A stretch of 64,000 bases of DNA from Allium sativum. Lineage: Eukaryota; Streptophyta; Magnoliopsida; Asparagales; Amaryllidaceae. The notes under the pieces are model-generated. The model was given only the letters and a program-made list of their open reading frames with translations. It did not search any database and was not told the DNA's origin. A program made the translations under genes and the position numbers. Location of the stretch: contig CM060912.1 in assembly GCA_030737875.1 (NCBI GenBank), forward strand, positions 883,647,199 through 883,711,198, written 5' to 3'. Positions 1 to 12,117 of this stretch are shown piece after piece (within the stretch, counting starts at the first letter, position 1; each line of letters starts with the position of its first letter).

Positions 1-177
1 CACATCGAGGTCGTGGACGAATTTCCTTAACTAGGAAACATGAAACACGTTATGAACTCCTGCAATCTTCTTTGGTAATTCAACTTTATATGCCAAATTC
101 CCAATTTGCTCTAGAACTGGGAATGGACCAATGAATCTTGGTGCTAACTTGGCTCTCCTGCCAAATCGTATCACGCT
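1..177 (-). pseudogene. Element A: region after the integrase core, broken
   Basis: Minus-strand translation recovers the conserved segment that follows the integrase core in Tekay-like elements (the VFHVS...RKFVHD area). A TAG stop interrupts it near position 30, where relatives have a glutamine codon. A chromodomain would be expected further downstream, outside the window. The reading frame is also interrupted around 178-180, where the integrase fragment ends in a stop. Confidence 0.7.
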
Positions 178-1155
178 CTACAATGGAGATATCTTGACAA
201 ACACCAAGTCGCCAATGGAGAACTTTAAATCTCTTCTCCTCCTATCGGCATAACTCTTCTGCCTATCCTGGGCAGCCTTCATTCGCGGTATAATCTTGTC
301 TGATGTTTCTCTTATTACTTCTGGTCCAAGTACAAACTTCTCACCAGTTTCTAACCAACATGACGGTGAGTTGCACGGTCTTTCGTACAAAGCTTCAAAT
401 GGAGCCATACCAATACTGGATTGATAACTATTATTATATGCAAACTCTACTAGATGCAAATGGTCATCCCATGATCCACCAAAATCCAATACACAAGCTC
501 TTAAGAGGTCTTCTAATACTCGATTCACCCTCTCTGTCCGTCCGTCGATTTGAGGATGATACGCAGTACTGAGATGTAATTCTGATCCTAACGCCTCTTG
601 TAAGCTTTTCCAAAATCCACTAGTGAACAACGGATCTCGGTCACTTACAATGCCTTTGGGTATTCCATGAAATCTCACTACCCACTTTACATATAGTTCA
701 ACTAACTTAGCTGCTATCTTGTTTAACTTGACGGGTATAAAGCTTGCACTCTTAGTCAATCGGTCTACAATCACCCAAATGCTATCATGGCCCGACCTAG
801 TTCTTGGTAACCCATCAATGAAATCCATTGAGACTTGTTCCCATTTCCACTCTGGAATTTCTAATGGTTGTAACAAACCACTAGGCTTCTTTTGCTCAGC
901 TTTAACTAGCTGGCAATTCATGCATTTGGATATAAACTTCCCAATGTCTCTTTTCAACCCTTCCCGGTAGTAGGTCTGCTTCATGTCTCGGTACATCTTG
1001 TTACCACCGGGATGTATAGTCAGTTTTGAGTGATGACATTCTCTAAGCACTTCATCTCTCAATCCATTGACATTGGGCACAACAAGTCTTCCATTCTTTC
1101 TAAGCCATCCATCTCGATCAAGCCCATATTTGTTCATCTCTCTGTCGATTCCCAT
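178..1155 (-). pseudogene. Element A: integrase fragment (325 codons)
   Basis: The fragment contains the zinc-binding HHCC module (HHSKLTIHPG, then CMNC about 30 residues on) and the catalytic DDE core: D in MDFIDGLP, D in SDRDPLF, and E in RTERVNR. Integrase inserts the cDNA into nuclear DNA. All three catalytic acidic residues are present, but stops on both sides separate this piece from the rest of pol. It is therefore a remnant of a polyprotein, not a gene in its own right. The first methionine is only the first open start in this stretch. Confidence 0.85.
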
Positions 1156-2092
1156 CTCTAACTTTGAGATGATTTCCTATAGGTTAGGATCGTCCCTCTG
1201 ACTGGAACCAATCCGCTCAATTAAAGTGGGTCTGATCGTCAAACTTGCTAATATTTCTGGATCCAACTCGCACTTTGGTCTGAAATCATACCCAGCGATG
1301 TACTCCAACTGTCTCCATTCTAGAAATATTGCCCCTAGACTGGCATGTCTTCTACTCAATGCATCAGCTACCGCATTGCCCTTTCCTGGTGTATATGCGA
1401 TATCGAAATCATAGAAAGCTAAGAATTCTAACCATCTTTGTTGTCATAGATTTAGATCCTTATGAGAGAAAAGATACTTTAATGATTTATGATCGGTGAA
1501 CAACTCTAATCTTTCTCCCAAGAGATAATGTCTCCACATCTTCAATGCAAACACGATCGCTGCCAATTCCAAAACATGGGTAGGGTATCTTCTCTCGTGC
1601 GGTTTCATTGCCGACTTGCATAAGCTACAACCCTACCTCATTGCATCAGTACAGCACCTAGTCCGGTACCACATGCATCCGTATATACTGTCATCTCTTC
1701 ATTCCCCTTAGGAATGACTAACACTGGTGCACATGTCAACTTTTCCTTTAGACTCTTGAATGCATTTTCACACTTTTCGTCCCAGACGAAAGCTTGATTC
1801 TTCTTGGTCAACTGAGTCAACGGTGCTGCTATCTTGGAATAGTCTTAGATGAACTTAAGATAATATCTAGCTAATCCCAAGAAACTTCTTATATCTGTTG
1901 AATTCTTGGGCGTAGACCAATCTTGTACCGTAGCCACCTTCGTAGGGTCCACGGCAATACCATTCTATGAAACAACATGGCCCAAGAATCTCACTTCCCT
2001 CCTCCAAAAGTGACACTTAGAAAACTTTGCTTTCGGTTGGTGTTTTCTCAACACCTCCATCACTATCCTCAAATGTTCCTTGTGTTCTTCCT
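1156..2092 (-). pseudogene. Element A: decayed end of RT, RNase H and linker
   Basis: This stretch continues pol between the RT fragment and the integrase fragment but is broken by several stops in the relevant frames. Open pieces remain at 1638-1820, with the RNase H start ([16 protein letters not shown], followed at once by TGA), and at 1177-1359, which lies in the linker before integrase. The FLGH and SFLGLA landmarks of the RT connection can be read across frames near 1850-2020. RNase H would degrade the RNA template; this copy cannot make it. Confidence 0.75.
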
Positions 2093-2527
2093 CTATCTTT
2101 GAATAAACAAGTATATCGTCCACGAACAAAAAACAAACTTATTCAACTGATCTCTGAATACCCTATTCGTAAGATCCACAAAATATGCTGGTGCATTGGT
2201 CAGCCCGAATGGCATGACCAACCACTCATAAAATCCAAGCGGCGTCCGAAATGCCGTTTCAGCTATACTCTCAGCTTCCACTCTAAGATAATGAAAACCT
2301 GTCGCGATATCCAACTGTGAGAATACTCTCACGCCACTCAACTGATCAAACAAATCATCTATCCGCGGTAGAGGATACTTGTTCTTCCTCGTTACCTTAT
2401 TCAACTCGCAGTAGTCTACACACAACCGAAGGGAACCATCCGCCTTGGTAGCAAACACAACTGGTGCTCCCCATTCAGAAACACTCCTTCTTATAAATCC
2501 CTTCTTCAAAAGATCGCTGACTTGCAC
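2093..2527 (-). pseudogene. Element A: reverse transcriptase fragment
   Basis: Residues match the fingers and palm of a Ty3/gypsy reverse transcriptase: [43 protein letters not shown]. The reading frame shifts just before the catalytic YVDD-type motif: NKFVF is followed by an out-of-frame tail, while the VDDI codons sit in the neighbouring frame near 2110. A one-base indel in a T-rich run at about 2125-2135 explains this. The fragment is separated from gag-protease only by an in-frame TGA at 2537-2539, so the ancestral polyprotein was continuous. Confidence 0.85.
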
Positions 2528-2536
2528 CCCGAGCTC

Positions 2537-4147
2537 TCACTGCTCCCTTGGTGCCATACGACGAAGTGGCATCACTATAGGTCTGGCATCTTTCACTAAA
2601 TCAATACGGAACTCAATCTCTCGGTGTGGTGGAAGCCCGGTCACTTCCTCGAAGACGTCCGGATACTGGCCAACCACGGGCAAACCTGACAACTCACCAT
2701 GCGGGATGTCGAGGGAATTTAGAAAACTAGCCATTACCCCATCACTAGGTAGACCACCAAACACTACCCTCTGGCCATCATCCGCTCTAGCTGTCACCAT
2801 AAACCCCTCACAATCTACCACCACCCCGTATCTTTGGAGCCAATCGACTCCCAAAATAATGCCAAACTCAGTAAAGCCCAAAACAAAGCAATCACAAACA
2901 AACATGCATCCATGACTCGATAAGACCACATTATGACAAATCATGCTAAGGTTAGTCGAACCACCAATCGGGTTCGTCACTACTAAAGGTCTATCGACAA
3001 TCTCGGGCTCCAATCCCAACCTATCTACCAGGTCACTAGATATGAAAGAACTGGAAGCCCCGGTATCAAACAAAACTCTAACAGGAACATCATAAACAGA
3101 AAGCATACCTTGAATAACAACATTCTTTCCCTTCTCCACCGCAGTTGGGGCATTCGATGAAGAAGGAATAGCATTAAGGTCATATGCTTTCACCAACTGC
3201 TTTTCTTTAGGGGGTTGCGGACACTTGTCCTTGTGATGTCCCACTTGGCAACAGTTGAAGCACTTCCTGTCTGCTGGCTTTGCTCGACAATTACTAGCAT
3301 GGTGGCCCTTCTTACCACAGCTAAAGCACTCAACATCTTTCTTCTTCTTCTGGCCATCCTTATTCTGGTTCTGCTTCCTCTTATTCTGAGAACCACTCTT
3401 GCCTCCACCGCTTGCTTGCGGTTTTGGTTCCTCTGCAGATGCGACCTCAGTCTTCAACTTAGGGTAAAGACTTTCCGATCTTAAAGCTTTCCCCACAATC
3501 GATTCAAACGTCTCATCGATGTGGTTAATAAGCCTTTCCCCCAAGTATCCACCCAAGCCAGTTATGAACTTCTCGTTCTTCTTCTCAGCAGTATCTATTA
3601 GGGATAACCCATATTTCAACAAAGTGTCAAATTCGGCAATATACTCCGACACAGCTCTGCCATTCTGCTTGAGTTCCAAGAATATCTTAAACAACACTGA
3701 CTTCTGAGAAGCTGGAATGAACTTATCGCTAAAGAGAACCTTAAACTGATCCCAAGTAATCTGATCCTCGGGAGTAGCTGCCTTTATAGAATTCCACCAA
3801 TTCATTGCCCGTCCTTCTAACTGACGGGATGCTAGCCTTCTCTTCATCGCATCCTCGATACCCAAGTCCTCGAAGATATGCTCGCAGCTATCCAACCAAT
3901 CTTGAACATCCATAGCCGATTTTATTCCGTGGAATGGCTTCCCACCAAGACTAGTATAGTCCTTGTTTAGCTTGGCAAAATCGGCCCTAGGCGCCTGCAC
4001 TATTGGACCACCTCCATTACCAGCATTGGGAGCTGCCCTCTGCACATTCCTAAGCATCTCCCTCATGAGGTCAGTAAACATTGTCCTCATCTCAGTATCA
4101 TTCCCATTATTGGCTCCTCTACTGGTACCCCTTGCATATCGGCTCAT
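2537..4147 (-). pseudogene. Element A: gag-protease part of a broken gag-pol (536 codons)
   Basis: This begins with ATG at 4147, about 185 bases downstream of the primer site. A retrotransposon Gag domain covers residues ~75-215 (WLDSCEHIFEDLG, MNWWNSI, FIPAS). It is followed by a lysine-rich linker and two CCHC zinc knuckles (274-287 and 296-309), which bind the genomic RNA. The aspartic protease has its active site DTGA at 361-364 and the ILGVDWL motif further on. The frame ends at a TGA where intact relatives read through into RT. Gag and protease are open, but without the downstream enzymes in frame this copy is defective. Confidence 0.88.
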
Positions 4148-4331
4148 TGTTTAATCAGCACAGAGAAAACGATTAACCATCCTCTTTGTGGTGTTAATGC
4201 AGTGCGACTTCATCCTTAGCTATACTAATAGTATATATATAGCTTTTGACAACCAAAATAATCACAAATACGCGCTCTCATATACGTGTACTATCTCTCC
4301 CTGATAACTTCCCTAGGTTAACTACGCAACC
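4148..4331 (-). other. Element A: untranslated leader between primer site and gag
   Basis: This non-coding stretch of about 180 bases lies between the primer binding site and the gag start. It is the place where a packaging signal would be expected, but I see no recognisable motif. Confidence 0.6.
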
Positions 4332-4345
4332 TGGCTCTGATACCA
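4332..4345 (-). other. Element A: primer binding site for initiator tRNA-Met
   Basis: The minus strand reads TGGTATCAGAGCCA. This matches the 3' end complement of plant initiator tRNA-Met and lies two bases after the LTR end, as expected for minus-strand priming. Confidence 0.88.
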
Positions 4346-4904
4346 AGTGTGACGGCCCGCCCCGCACCAGCCAGCATTTCCTCCGAAAGTGCGCTGTACA
4401 CATATCCGACTAGCATAGAACGGTCGCCAAAGAAAGGAAAGAAGAGAATGAACAAATTGAAAACCTGTAGAATGTCTCACAGCGAATGGAACAAAATATA
4501 ATAAAAATAATAATATACTTGACATAAAACATGCGAGACAGTGCATAAGCTGATAATTAAAACCAACATCAACATCATCATCAGAGTAGCGGAAATCCAA
4601 ATACAACTTATTACAACTTTCCAAATTACTGTCTCTAAACAAAAGGAAGAAAGGTACACCACTAATGCCCAAAGTAGTGACCGCAGCAACACAAGGAGAA
4701 TATATATATATGTCATACGTGGGAGCCTCCTGCTCGTCTCCGGTACAGCTACCCGTGCATACCACCTAACCTGTCTCTAGTCTGCTCGTGAGAGCACCCA
4801 GAGTAATAAGAAGAGACATAAAACTCTGGGTCGGACAAAAGTCTTGTACGAGCGATAAGCATCTAAACAGAACAATAACAGGTATACTAAACCATACCTG
4901 AACC

Positions 4905-4925
4905 TAGACCTGCAACCAAAGAGTT
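4905..4925 (-). other. Element A: candidate 3' splice site in LTR
   Basis: The minus strand reads TCTTTGGTTGCAG then GTCTAGG, with the AG ending at 4910: a pyrimidine/T-rich tract plus CAG|G. A second candidate (GAGACAG|GTTAGG, AG ending at 4771) lies closer to the conserved CTCTGGGTGC motif shared with element D. Which, if either, is used cannot be read from sequence. Confidence 0.35.
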
Positions 4926-5345
4926 AGCACTACATACCATACAATACTCTAAGGTGCCACTACAAAGATGGTGTAAAGAATATGGGGATAGGGGTGTGCA
5001 TGTCATAGTGATAGAAAACAAATCAAACATAGCAACCATCCTCACACCTCTCACTCAGTGTGTAAAGCATACGATGTCCACCGCTTTAAATCACTAGACC
5101 AATTGAGGAAATGACAAGGTTCGACTTGTACGACTACTGCTACTACCAAGCTTACCCCATGGTGTCATGACCAAACCTATACAAATGACCCCATTTCATT
5201 GGTCTATAGCCCATTAGTCGTACCTAGGCCACTGTGGCCCTGATTCCGTCAACATACCTCCCATACATAGTGATCCAAAGTCATAGACATTGACAACCCC
5301 TTAGCACACGTCCCGCAGCAAAGCCCAACTCATGAAGTCGACTCG

Positions 5346-5820
5346 TTGGTTCCCATCTGGATCCTGAGTACAAGCTTCTCCTTTGGACTACCTTTGCATC
5401 TCGGGTTTTGGTCACCATCTTCATCCGGATCGGCCTTCATTTATTCACTTCACTTTGCTTCAGGTCGTGCTCATCAGTCCCTCGGTTCGGTTCGTGCTCC
5501 GCCCTCGGTTCGGTTCGCAGTCACCAGCTCCTGGTCGTGGTCGTCCTTCCCTGCACTGACTTGTGACAATGCTCCAGCTCCATCGGATCCGATCGTGGTG
5601 ACGCTCGGGGTCGGATCGTGGGTCTCCCTTGGTCCACGGCTCATGTTGCTTAAAGTAACTCGTGGCGTCAGTCTCTGGTTTGTGGCCTTCGAAGTGGAGC
5701 GGATTGTTGTTGAGAGCTTCGATCTAGTCGGGTCGCATAGGGTAGGGGCGATTCGGTCCGGTATATTTACTGCACTTTGTTCCAGCGACTGTTTTTCGCC
5801 ATTCGACGGCGTTTTTGGCC
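5346..5820 (+). other. GC-rich island with a 189-codon open frame inside LTR A
   Basis: This is a 475 bp stretch of clearly higher GC content than the AT-rich LTR around it. On the plus strand (antisense to the element) it stays open from 5346 to 5915. The predicted protein has no motif I recognise and its last ~30 codons run into AT-rich LTR sequence. A short internal repeat (CCCTCGGTTCGGTTCG, twice near 5490-5515) is present. It may be part of the LTR or a captured foreign fragment. I do not call it a gene. Confidence 0.35.
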
Positions 5821-6142
5821 AATCTAACTTTTATAATCAATCACAAAGCATACCATACAGTCATAGCAACATGTACAATCAACAACAAACACCAAAAAAC
5901 AGTTTGATAGGTTAAAATGGATCAAACATAGCCAAAACCCCATATTTTCCCTTAAGCATGTTTAGGCGAATCTAATGATATGATTAGAAAAACTCAACCA
6001 AATCAACCCAAACTTTAAACAGAAGTCTAAAACATCATTCCGAATTTTATAAATATTTTTCCAGAATTGTATCATGTCTAATTTCGTTAATCACCACTAA
6101 TTACCCTTAATTAACCGTAATTAGTGAGAAACTTTGCAAATC

Positions 6143-6399
6143 ACTCACCTTTGCCACAAATAAACTTTAGATCTGAAATGATTCTCTGTTTTGGCGCTAT
6201 TCCCAAGGCAACACAGCAGCTCTATCTCAATCTCTTTGCTAATCCGCCTCAATTTGATGTAGATTAGGCCAATAGTTGATTAAACGATGATTGGAAGGTG
6301 TTTTAGATGTTGGAGGCCATTGTTAGGGTTGAACAAATGTCTATGGAGGCTGGAAAATGTCTAAAAACCGAAATCACTAATCGTAACAGCCCTTAAATA
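6143..6399 (-). promoter_or_regulatory. Element A: TATA-like box, leader and splice donor in LTR
   Basis: On the minus strand a TATA-like box (GTATTTAAGG, core 6399-6393) is followed about 245 bases later by AAAG|GTGAGT (intron start 6148), a near-perfect plant 5' splice site. The same order of TATA box, leader and donor occurs in LTRs B, C and D. No transcript data are available, so promoter and splice use are inferred. Confidence 0.45.
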
Positions 6400-7156
6400 C
6401 TCCAAATCCGGAAATCCCCCTTTGGGCCAAGCTGTTAATCACCCGGTTAAGCCCAATTAATCTGTTTTTCACCATATGAAACTTGATTCAGCCATATCTC
6501 CCAAACGGTGAGTCCGTTTGGCTAATGTGACCATTCTACGGAATTTTAAACCATCATCCGGATCGAATGGATGTGGTTTCAAGTCAAAATTCCTTTTCAG
6601 TCAAAAGTTATGGTCAAAACAAGATCAGCTAGGGGCAAAACGGTCATTTAAAAATTGGCAAAAATCATGAACATGGGAAATGGCCCCAATAGTCGTCTCC
6701 CAAAGTTACATGACCATACAACTTCGTATTTGAAAGAAATAAATATTCTACGATCCTTCGATGCGTAGAATGCGGGTCGTTACATGAATATAAACAATAA
6801 TAAAAATAATTTATTATCGAAGAATCTGATTATTTATAAATTTAAATTAAATTATATTAATTTATTATGGTTATTTTATATATACGTTCAAATTAGAATT
6901 CAGAATATATCCTGTTCAGCTCAGAATATCGTTATTACATTTAAATGAAGGTCTATACGCTAAAATAGCGGTTCGTGATTTAAATTAATGGACCCTGAAA
7001 TATCTGATTATGTGTAGCTTCAAAATCAAATCAGTATCTATTTAAAAAGAATAAAAAATCTTCTTAAATCAAATCACATTCAAATCGAATTTAATTCGTT
7101 GTACTTCATTGTACCTAAGCTAACATAATTCCTTAATAGCTAAGTAAGTCTTCTGC

Positions 7157-7163
7157 TATAAAT
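7157..7163 (+). promoter_or_regulatory. Element E: TATA box, early promoter
   Basis: TATAAAT lies in GCTATAAATCGCAACACC and is followed by a CT-rich stretch and sequence of higher GC content, resembling the first promoter of LTRs B and D. Candidate splice donors downstream are CCGTGAGC (7561), AGGTAATA (8142-8149) and CGGTGAGTAA (8369-8378). The one at 8142 enters AT-rich sequence like that after the B and D donors. Confidence 0.35.
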
Positions 7164-8506
7164 CGCAACACCCTCCCTTTTGTTTTTCCATTTTGCTCCT
7201 CAGAACAACCATAAGCTTCAAATTTAATGATGTCCTCTTCATATGAAAATCACAGCACTTTTATTTGTTTTGCAAATAATTCGAAAGCTATGAAATAAAA
7301 GGGGCACTACTCTTTCACAACCAATATCAAATCAAAGCCGTGTTTTTTTCATTTGTTTCTCAAATCGATATGAAAGCTTCAAAATCAAAAAAAATGGCCG
7401 TTCGTTTTGAGTTTTCTCTCTTCCAAAAATCGATAACAAATCAAAACAAAAACCTAAATTCCTAAACTAAATTCTTGAGCTTGTTTGGAGTCGTCCTTCA
7501 CTCCGGTCTTTTCGATCTCGGGTACGTTGCAGATGTTATTGCGGTTCGACTTTTGAACCCGTGAGCTAAGGGTTTGGGTTATCAGTAATTCTGGCTTTGG
7601 GTATCGCGATTAAGGATAAGCGTGGATCAAGGGAAGAAGTCGCAACTTTAGAAGAAGGAATCGCGGTTAATACTGGAAATTGCGGTTATGCTAGAACGGT
7701 GAAACTCGGTTTCAAATTGAGCGAAATCTGTAACATTTGATTTAAAGGGTCATGACTTTGGCCTGTGTTCAAGTTTCCAACTGAGGTAATGAGTGGATTC
7801 GATGGGAAGCAGAGAGTCGGATTAGTGGAGATTTGTGTCAACTCGATATAAAATGTATCGATCATGCTTGTAGCTTCATCGGATGAGTGCAGGTCTTTCC
7901 ATGGAATTCAAGTTTTCAGTTGATGGGAATGAAGAGAGTTAAGGGTCTTTGCTCGGGTTCGAAATCAAACTGTTGGGAAGGCATAACTTGAAGGAGTATG
8001 AAAATTTTCCATTAAGAAAGACACAGCAGAAAGCAAGCCTGGGTAGTTGCGATGGAACTAGTGAGGCAAAATAGTGATTTAGTGAGAAGAGAAAAGGCAG
8101 CGATTTCATATAGGAAGGGATGGAGATGAATAGCATGCTTTAGGTAATAAATTTATTTTAGTAAATCAATTTTTTGTAATTAAAAATTTAATTTATTTTA
8201 ACTCATATATCCTAAATAATTTAATTCATACGAGGTTTAGAAGAAAATATACAAGCACGAGTCATCTTGGGTTAGCAAAATACGAGTTGAGATTAATTAG
8301 AGATTTTTTTGAGCCGGCTGGAGATTTATATAATTCAAAAAGCTGGATATTCAACAAATAAAAATCCCGGTGAGTAAATCTCACTCATATTTTCACTTAG
8401 AATTATTTTATTCATTAAAATAATCGTTTGTTGATTGTTTGCATACACTGAAATATTATTGTGGCTATAAAATATATATTAGTTATTTAGGACTTGTGTT
8501 TGTGGT

Positions 8507-8509
<3 letters not shown>

Positions 8510-8536
<27 letters not shown>
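8510..8536. repeat. TA dinucleotide microsatellite
   Basis: An uninterrupted AT run of about 27 bases in element E. TA runs occupy a comparable place after the leader in LTRs B and D. Confidence 0.9.
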
Positions 8537-8537
<1 letters not shown>

Positions 8538-8749
8538 GGTGGTTGGATATTCCCCGTAGTACCATTAGCGGATGCCCACAGTATCATTAGCGGATGACCC
8601 TATACGCCCCACGCTATGATAGTGGATGACCTTCTATAACACGATATCCTGCCTCAAAGCAGGATGGGTATTATTTATGTTGGATAACGTTTGTGGATGC
8701 AGGAAAACAGGTTGGAGGGACCCAACTGGATTCCTTAAAAATATTATTA

Positions 8750-10150
8750 TTATTTTTCATATATATTATCATATATTATGTGTTAGAAAACCTGTCATTT
8801 ATAATTGGTTGTTTTGGGTGATATATAAAAATACCGTGAAAAAGATAATTGAGATTTAAAATGGGAAATCTATTTTTCTAAAAATAGAATTCAAATTTTG
8901 AATGGACTGAGAAATATTAACTTGTTTGAATAAATAAAACAAGTACTTAATTTACAATATTTGTTTTTCATATATATTATCATATATGATGTGTTAGAAA
9001 ACTTGTCATTTATAATTGGTTGTTTTGGGTGTTTAAAATGTTATTGGGCCCAAATGTGGATATATAAAAATATCGTGAAAAGGATAATTGAGATTTAAAA
9101 GGGGAAATCTATTTTTCTAATAATAGAATTCAAATTTCGAATGGACTGAGAAATATTAACTTGTTTGAATAAATAAAACAAGTATTTAATTTATAAACGA
9201 TGTTTATAAATTAAATAATATAGGAAATTGAAGTGAGTATTGTATAAATGATGTTTATAAATTAAATAATACAGTAAATTAAAGTAAATTTATAAACGAT
9301 GTTTATAAATAAAATGGAATAATTTTCCTTGGTTAATGCATGGAGATTGGGATGAATTTATAAACGATGTTTATAAATGAAGTGGAAAATTAACATTTGA
9401 TAATTTGAATATTTAGATTAAAATTTGAATTTAAAAATAGAAATGGGGAATCGTTTTAAAGAAGTAAACAATTAAGTTTATTCTGATGTTCCGAATATAA
9501 ATTGAACTAAAATAAATCCGTAAGGATTTATGATTTGAATTCGATTAGTTCGAATTTATTTAAATAAAACATGTCTAGAAAAAAAATATTAGGATTACAT
9601 TTTTAATCAAAATAAGAAAATAGATTCTATGTTATAGATTGATAAGTTAAAATAAATAGAATATTCCAAAATAAGATTTTGGATTTAAATAGATTTCGAA
9701 TTTGGAACTTGTTTAAATATATAAAACAAGAAAAATTATAAATGGTGTTTGTAAATATAATGAATTAATTACTAAGAGATAATTTGAAATATTAAATTCA
9801 AGTATGAATTTAAAAGTATAATATGAAATCATTTCGGAAAAGGGAATGATAGTTTTTACTCCGGAATTCGGAATATAAAAGGAACTGGGGTTCAAATAGA
9901 TATTTGAGAGGGAAGCTTAATTTAATATTTAAAACAAAAAAATAATTATAAACCATGTTTATAAAAATAGGGAAATAAATTATCGTCGGATAATCTAGAA
10001 GTTTATATTTCAAGTATGAATTGAAAAGTGAATTGGAAAACGGTTTGAAATAGAACGATAAATTTTATTCCGGAATTCAGAATATAAATTGAAGTGAGAA
10101 TAATCCAAATGGTTTATAATCAGAGTTCGATTATATCAAATTTTATAAAA
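8750..10150 (+). repeat. Degenerate tandem repeat of about 215 bp in element E
   Basis: Two units (about 8752-8965 and 8966-9200) are clearly similar, sharing GTGTTAGAAAAC, TTGGTTGTTTTGGGTG and ACTGAGAAATATTAACTTG. More diverged units follow, marked by AACAAG, the TTATAAACGATGTTTATAAA motif (9190-9380, four close copies) and TTCCGGAATTC(A/G)GAATATAAA (about 9860 and 10070). It sits where D and B carry their own, different tandem arrays. Confidence 0.7.
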
Positions 10151-11586
10151 TAATTTATTTCTAAAGGAATTGGGATCTTAAAATAAATAGATTTGTAAAT
10201 AAATTTACGACTCAGTTATGAAAATCGACTTTTTAGAAAAATCGAAATGTTTTAGATTTGAAAAGCCGATCTTATATATATTTAAAATATATTAGAATAA
10301 AATTGAAATTTTATATATAAATGAAATTTAACGTTTGTTTTTAAAATATAATTAAAACGAGCTCGCCGTAGCGCAGTAGTTCGTAAATTGGCGTTTCGAA
10401 CTTCAATTGAGTATATAGAACTCGGTTTAAGTTGGAATTCTTTGAAACAAGAATCATCAGGACCTATTTGATAATAGTTTTCTAATGGAAGAGAAAAATT
10501 TGGATTTCGTCTTATAGATTTTGAGTTATGTCAAAATCAGCTTTTTAGAAAAACAGCGCCATAACCATTGTAAAACCATAATGGTTTATTTAATAAATAA
10601 AAGGATTTTAAACAAATAAAATCTTACTTTAAATTAGAAAATCTAGACTTAAGTTATACAATAAATATGAACTCCAGTGGCGTACGTGAACCAATTTTTG
10701 AAACAAAAATCAGATTTTTAATTATTGAATAGAATTAACTAATTTGAAGAATAATTAGTTAATCGAGTTTTGAATCGAAATTAGGCGTTGGATAAGTGAA
10801 TGGGATTTACGAATTTATATTCGAAATCGAATGTGAAACTTGAATTGAAAATGAATTTCTAATGGGTTTATAAGCAAGTAAATATTTATATCTGAACTGA
10901 TATGTTCAAATTGAAAATGAAATAGGCAAAAGAGCTGATTAAAGAATAAATTAGCGAATTATGTTAAAATGACCAGATTAAGTTGGAATAAATTAGAAAT
11001 GGACGCATATGTGTTAAACATGTAAGGAATGAAGAGAATGAAGTTTATAAATTTAGTGCCTAACAAAAAGGTACATGTTTAAATTCCATATGAGGTTTTA
11101 TGCGCCGAATCGGGAAGCCGCTTGGATTTTAAATTTTTTATTTGAATGGAAAGGGCCTAGAGAGGCGTTTTGTAGTTGTACCAGTGACCCATACAAGGGA
11201 GGTTATGGCGAAATTTTCTGGAAATTTAAGGAGTTAGAATATTTTTAAGAAAATTTGATAGTTTGAAATCAGTGTATCGATGTATATATAATTCTATAAG
11301 GAAACAAACTTAAAAATAGAATATTATAAACAAAAAGAAAATCTGTAATTAAATCTGGAAAAATTAGAAAAAAAATGTATACGGGTTTAAAAATGAATAA
11401 TTGGTTTTTATGATGTTGATTATTCGAGGTAAGCGGACTTGTCCGTTTTGAAGTTAAGGATGTTTTCAGTCAAGGTCTGAGAGATAGTTATACCCCCAAC
11501 TTGATTGATTTCATTTTTAACTGATAAACAGCAAGATCCAGTCTCGAAGAGAAATGTTTGAATAAAAGTTTGTTGAATGCGGTGTT

Positions 11587-11632
11587 TTGGGTTGTTGTAA
11601 CGATGTTTTACACAACATTTGTTTTAACCCAA
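11587..11632 (+). other. Imperfect hairpin (GGGTT...AACCC) in element E
   Basis: TTGGGTT at the left pairs with AACCCAA at the right, and an inner ATGTT/AACAT pairing closes around TTACAC. Three hairpins of the same form occur in LTR D (58051-58303), so the structure survives despite strong sequence divergence. Confidence 0.5.
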
Positions 11633-12117
11633 GTAAGTGGAAATTTTGGAAGTATAATAATAAATATTTCCTGAGTATATAAATAAATGAACGGGCATGA
11701 AAGAGACAAGTAATTGGAATGTTTTCCAGTTATAAATAAAATATATTTTTTAAGTATAGAAAATAAAAGATGGCGACATATGGAAATGTTTTCCAAATAG
11801 CGTAAGAAGCCAAGGTGATTATTGAAATTATTTAATAAATAAATATTGGTAAGGAAATGAATAAGTGGTTTAATTAATGAGATATTAATTAAGGGGCCCA
11901 GTGATTGTTTGATGTTATGGATGAATGTTTGTTTTTCTTCGATAGTTAAATAACCGATTATCGAAGTATTTGCTAGTATCGTTGTCAATATGGAGAGACC
12001 GGTTGGATTATTATCCGAGAACCACTCCGTAATGGCAGTAAGGTTGCGAATCAGATTATATAAAAAGAATCGAAGACGGAGTAAAGTGCAAGAGCTTTTT
12101 CTATTAATAGAAATTGT

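Larger units (their letters stand above)
1..6784 (-). mobile_element. Element A: decayed Ty3/gypsy (Tekay-like) retrotransposon, 5' part
   Basis: On the minus strand the order is 5' LTR (6784 down to 4348), primer binding site (4345-4332), leader, gag-protease, reverse transcriptase, RNase H remnant and integrase, running off the left edge. The order PR-RT-RH-IN is that of Ty3/gypsy. The coding part carries in-frame stops and at least one frameshift, so the copy is dead for protein production. Several stops read as C-to-T changes (CGA to TGA, CAG to TAG), the pattern expected from deamination of methylated DNA. The 3' LTR lies outside the window, so its target duplication and LTR divergence cannot be measured. 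It seems to have inserted into the older LTR E. Confidence 0.9.
4348..6784 (-). repeat. Element A: 5' LTR, about 2.4 kb
   Basis: On the minus strand it opens with TGTAACGACCCGC at 6784 and closes with GGCCGTCACA at 4348, next to the primer site. Its first 30 bases form a short inverted repeat around ATTCTACG. It carries a TATA-like box, a leader, a good splice donor, candidate splice acceptors, and a GC-rich island (5346-5820). It is less than half as long as the LTRs of B, C and D; the difference lies almost wholly between the donor and acceptor. The partner LTR is outside the window. Confidence 0.85.

Noticed and set aside
4322..4765. 147-codon minus-strand open frame at the end of LTR A
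   Set aside because: It spans the LTR end and primer site, has no domain and no counterpart in the other LTRs.
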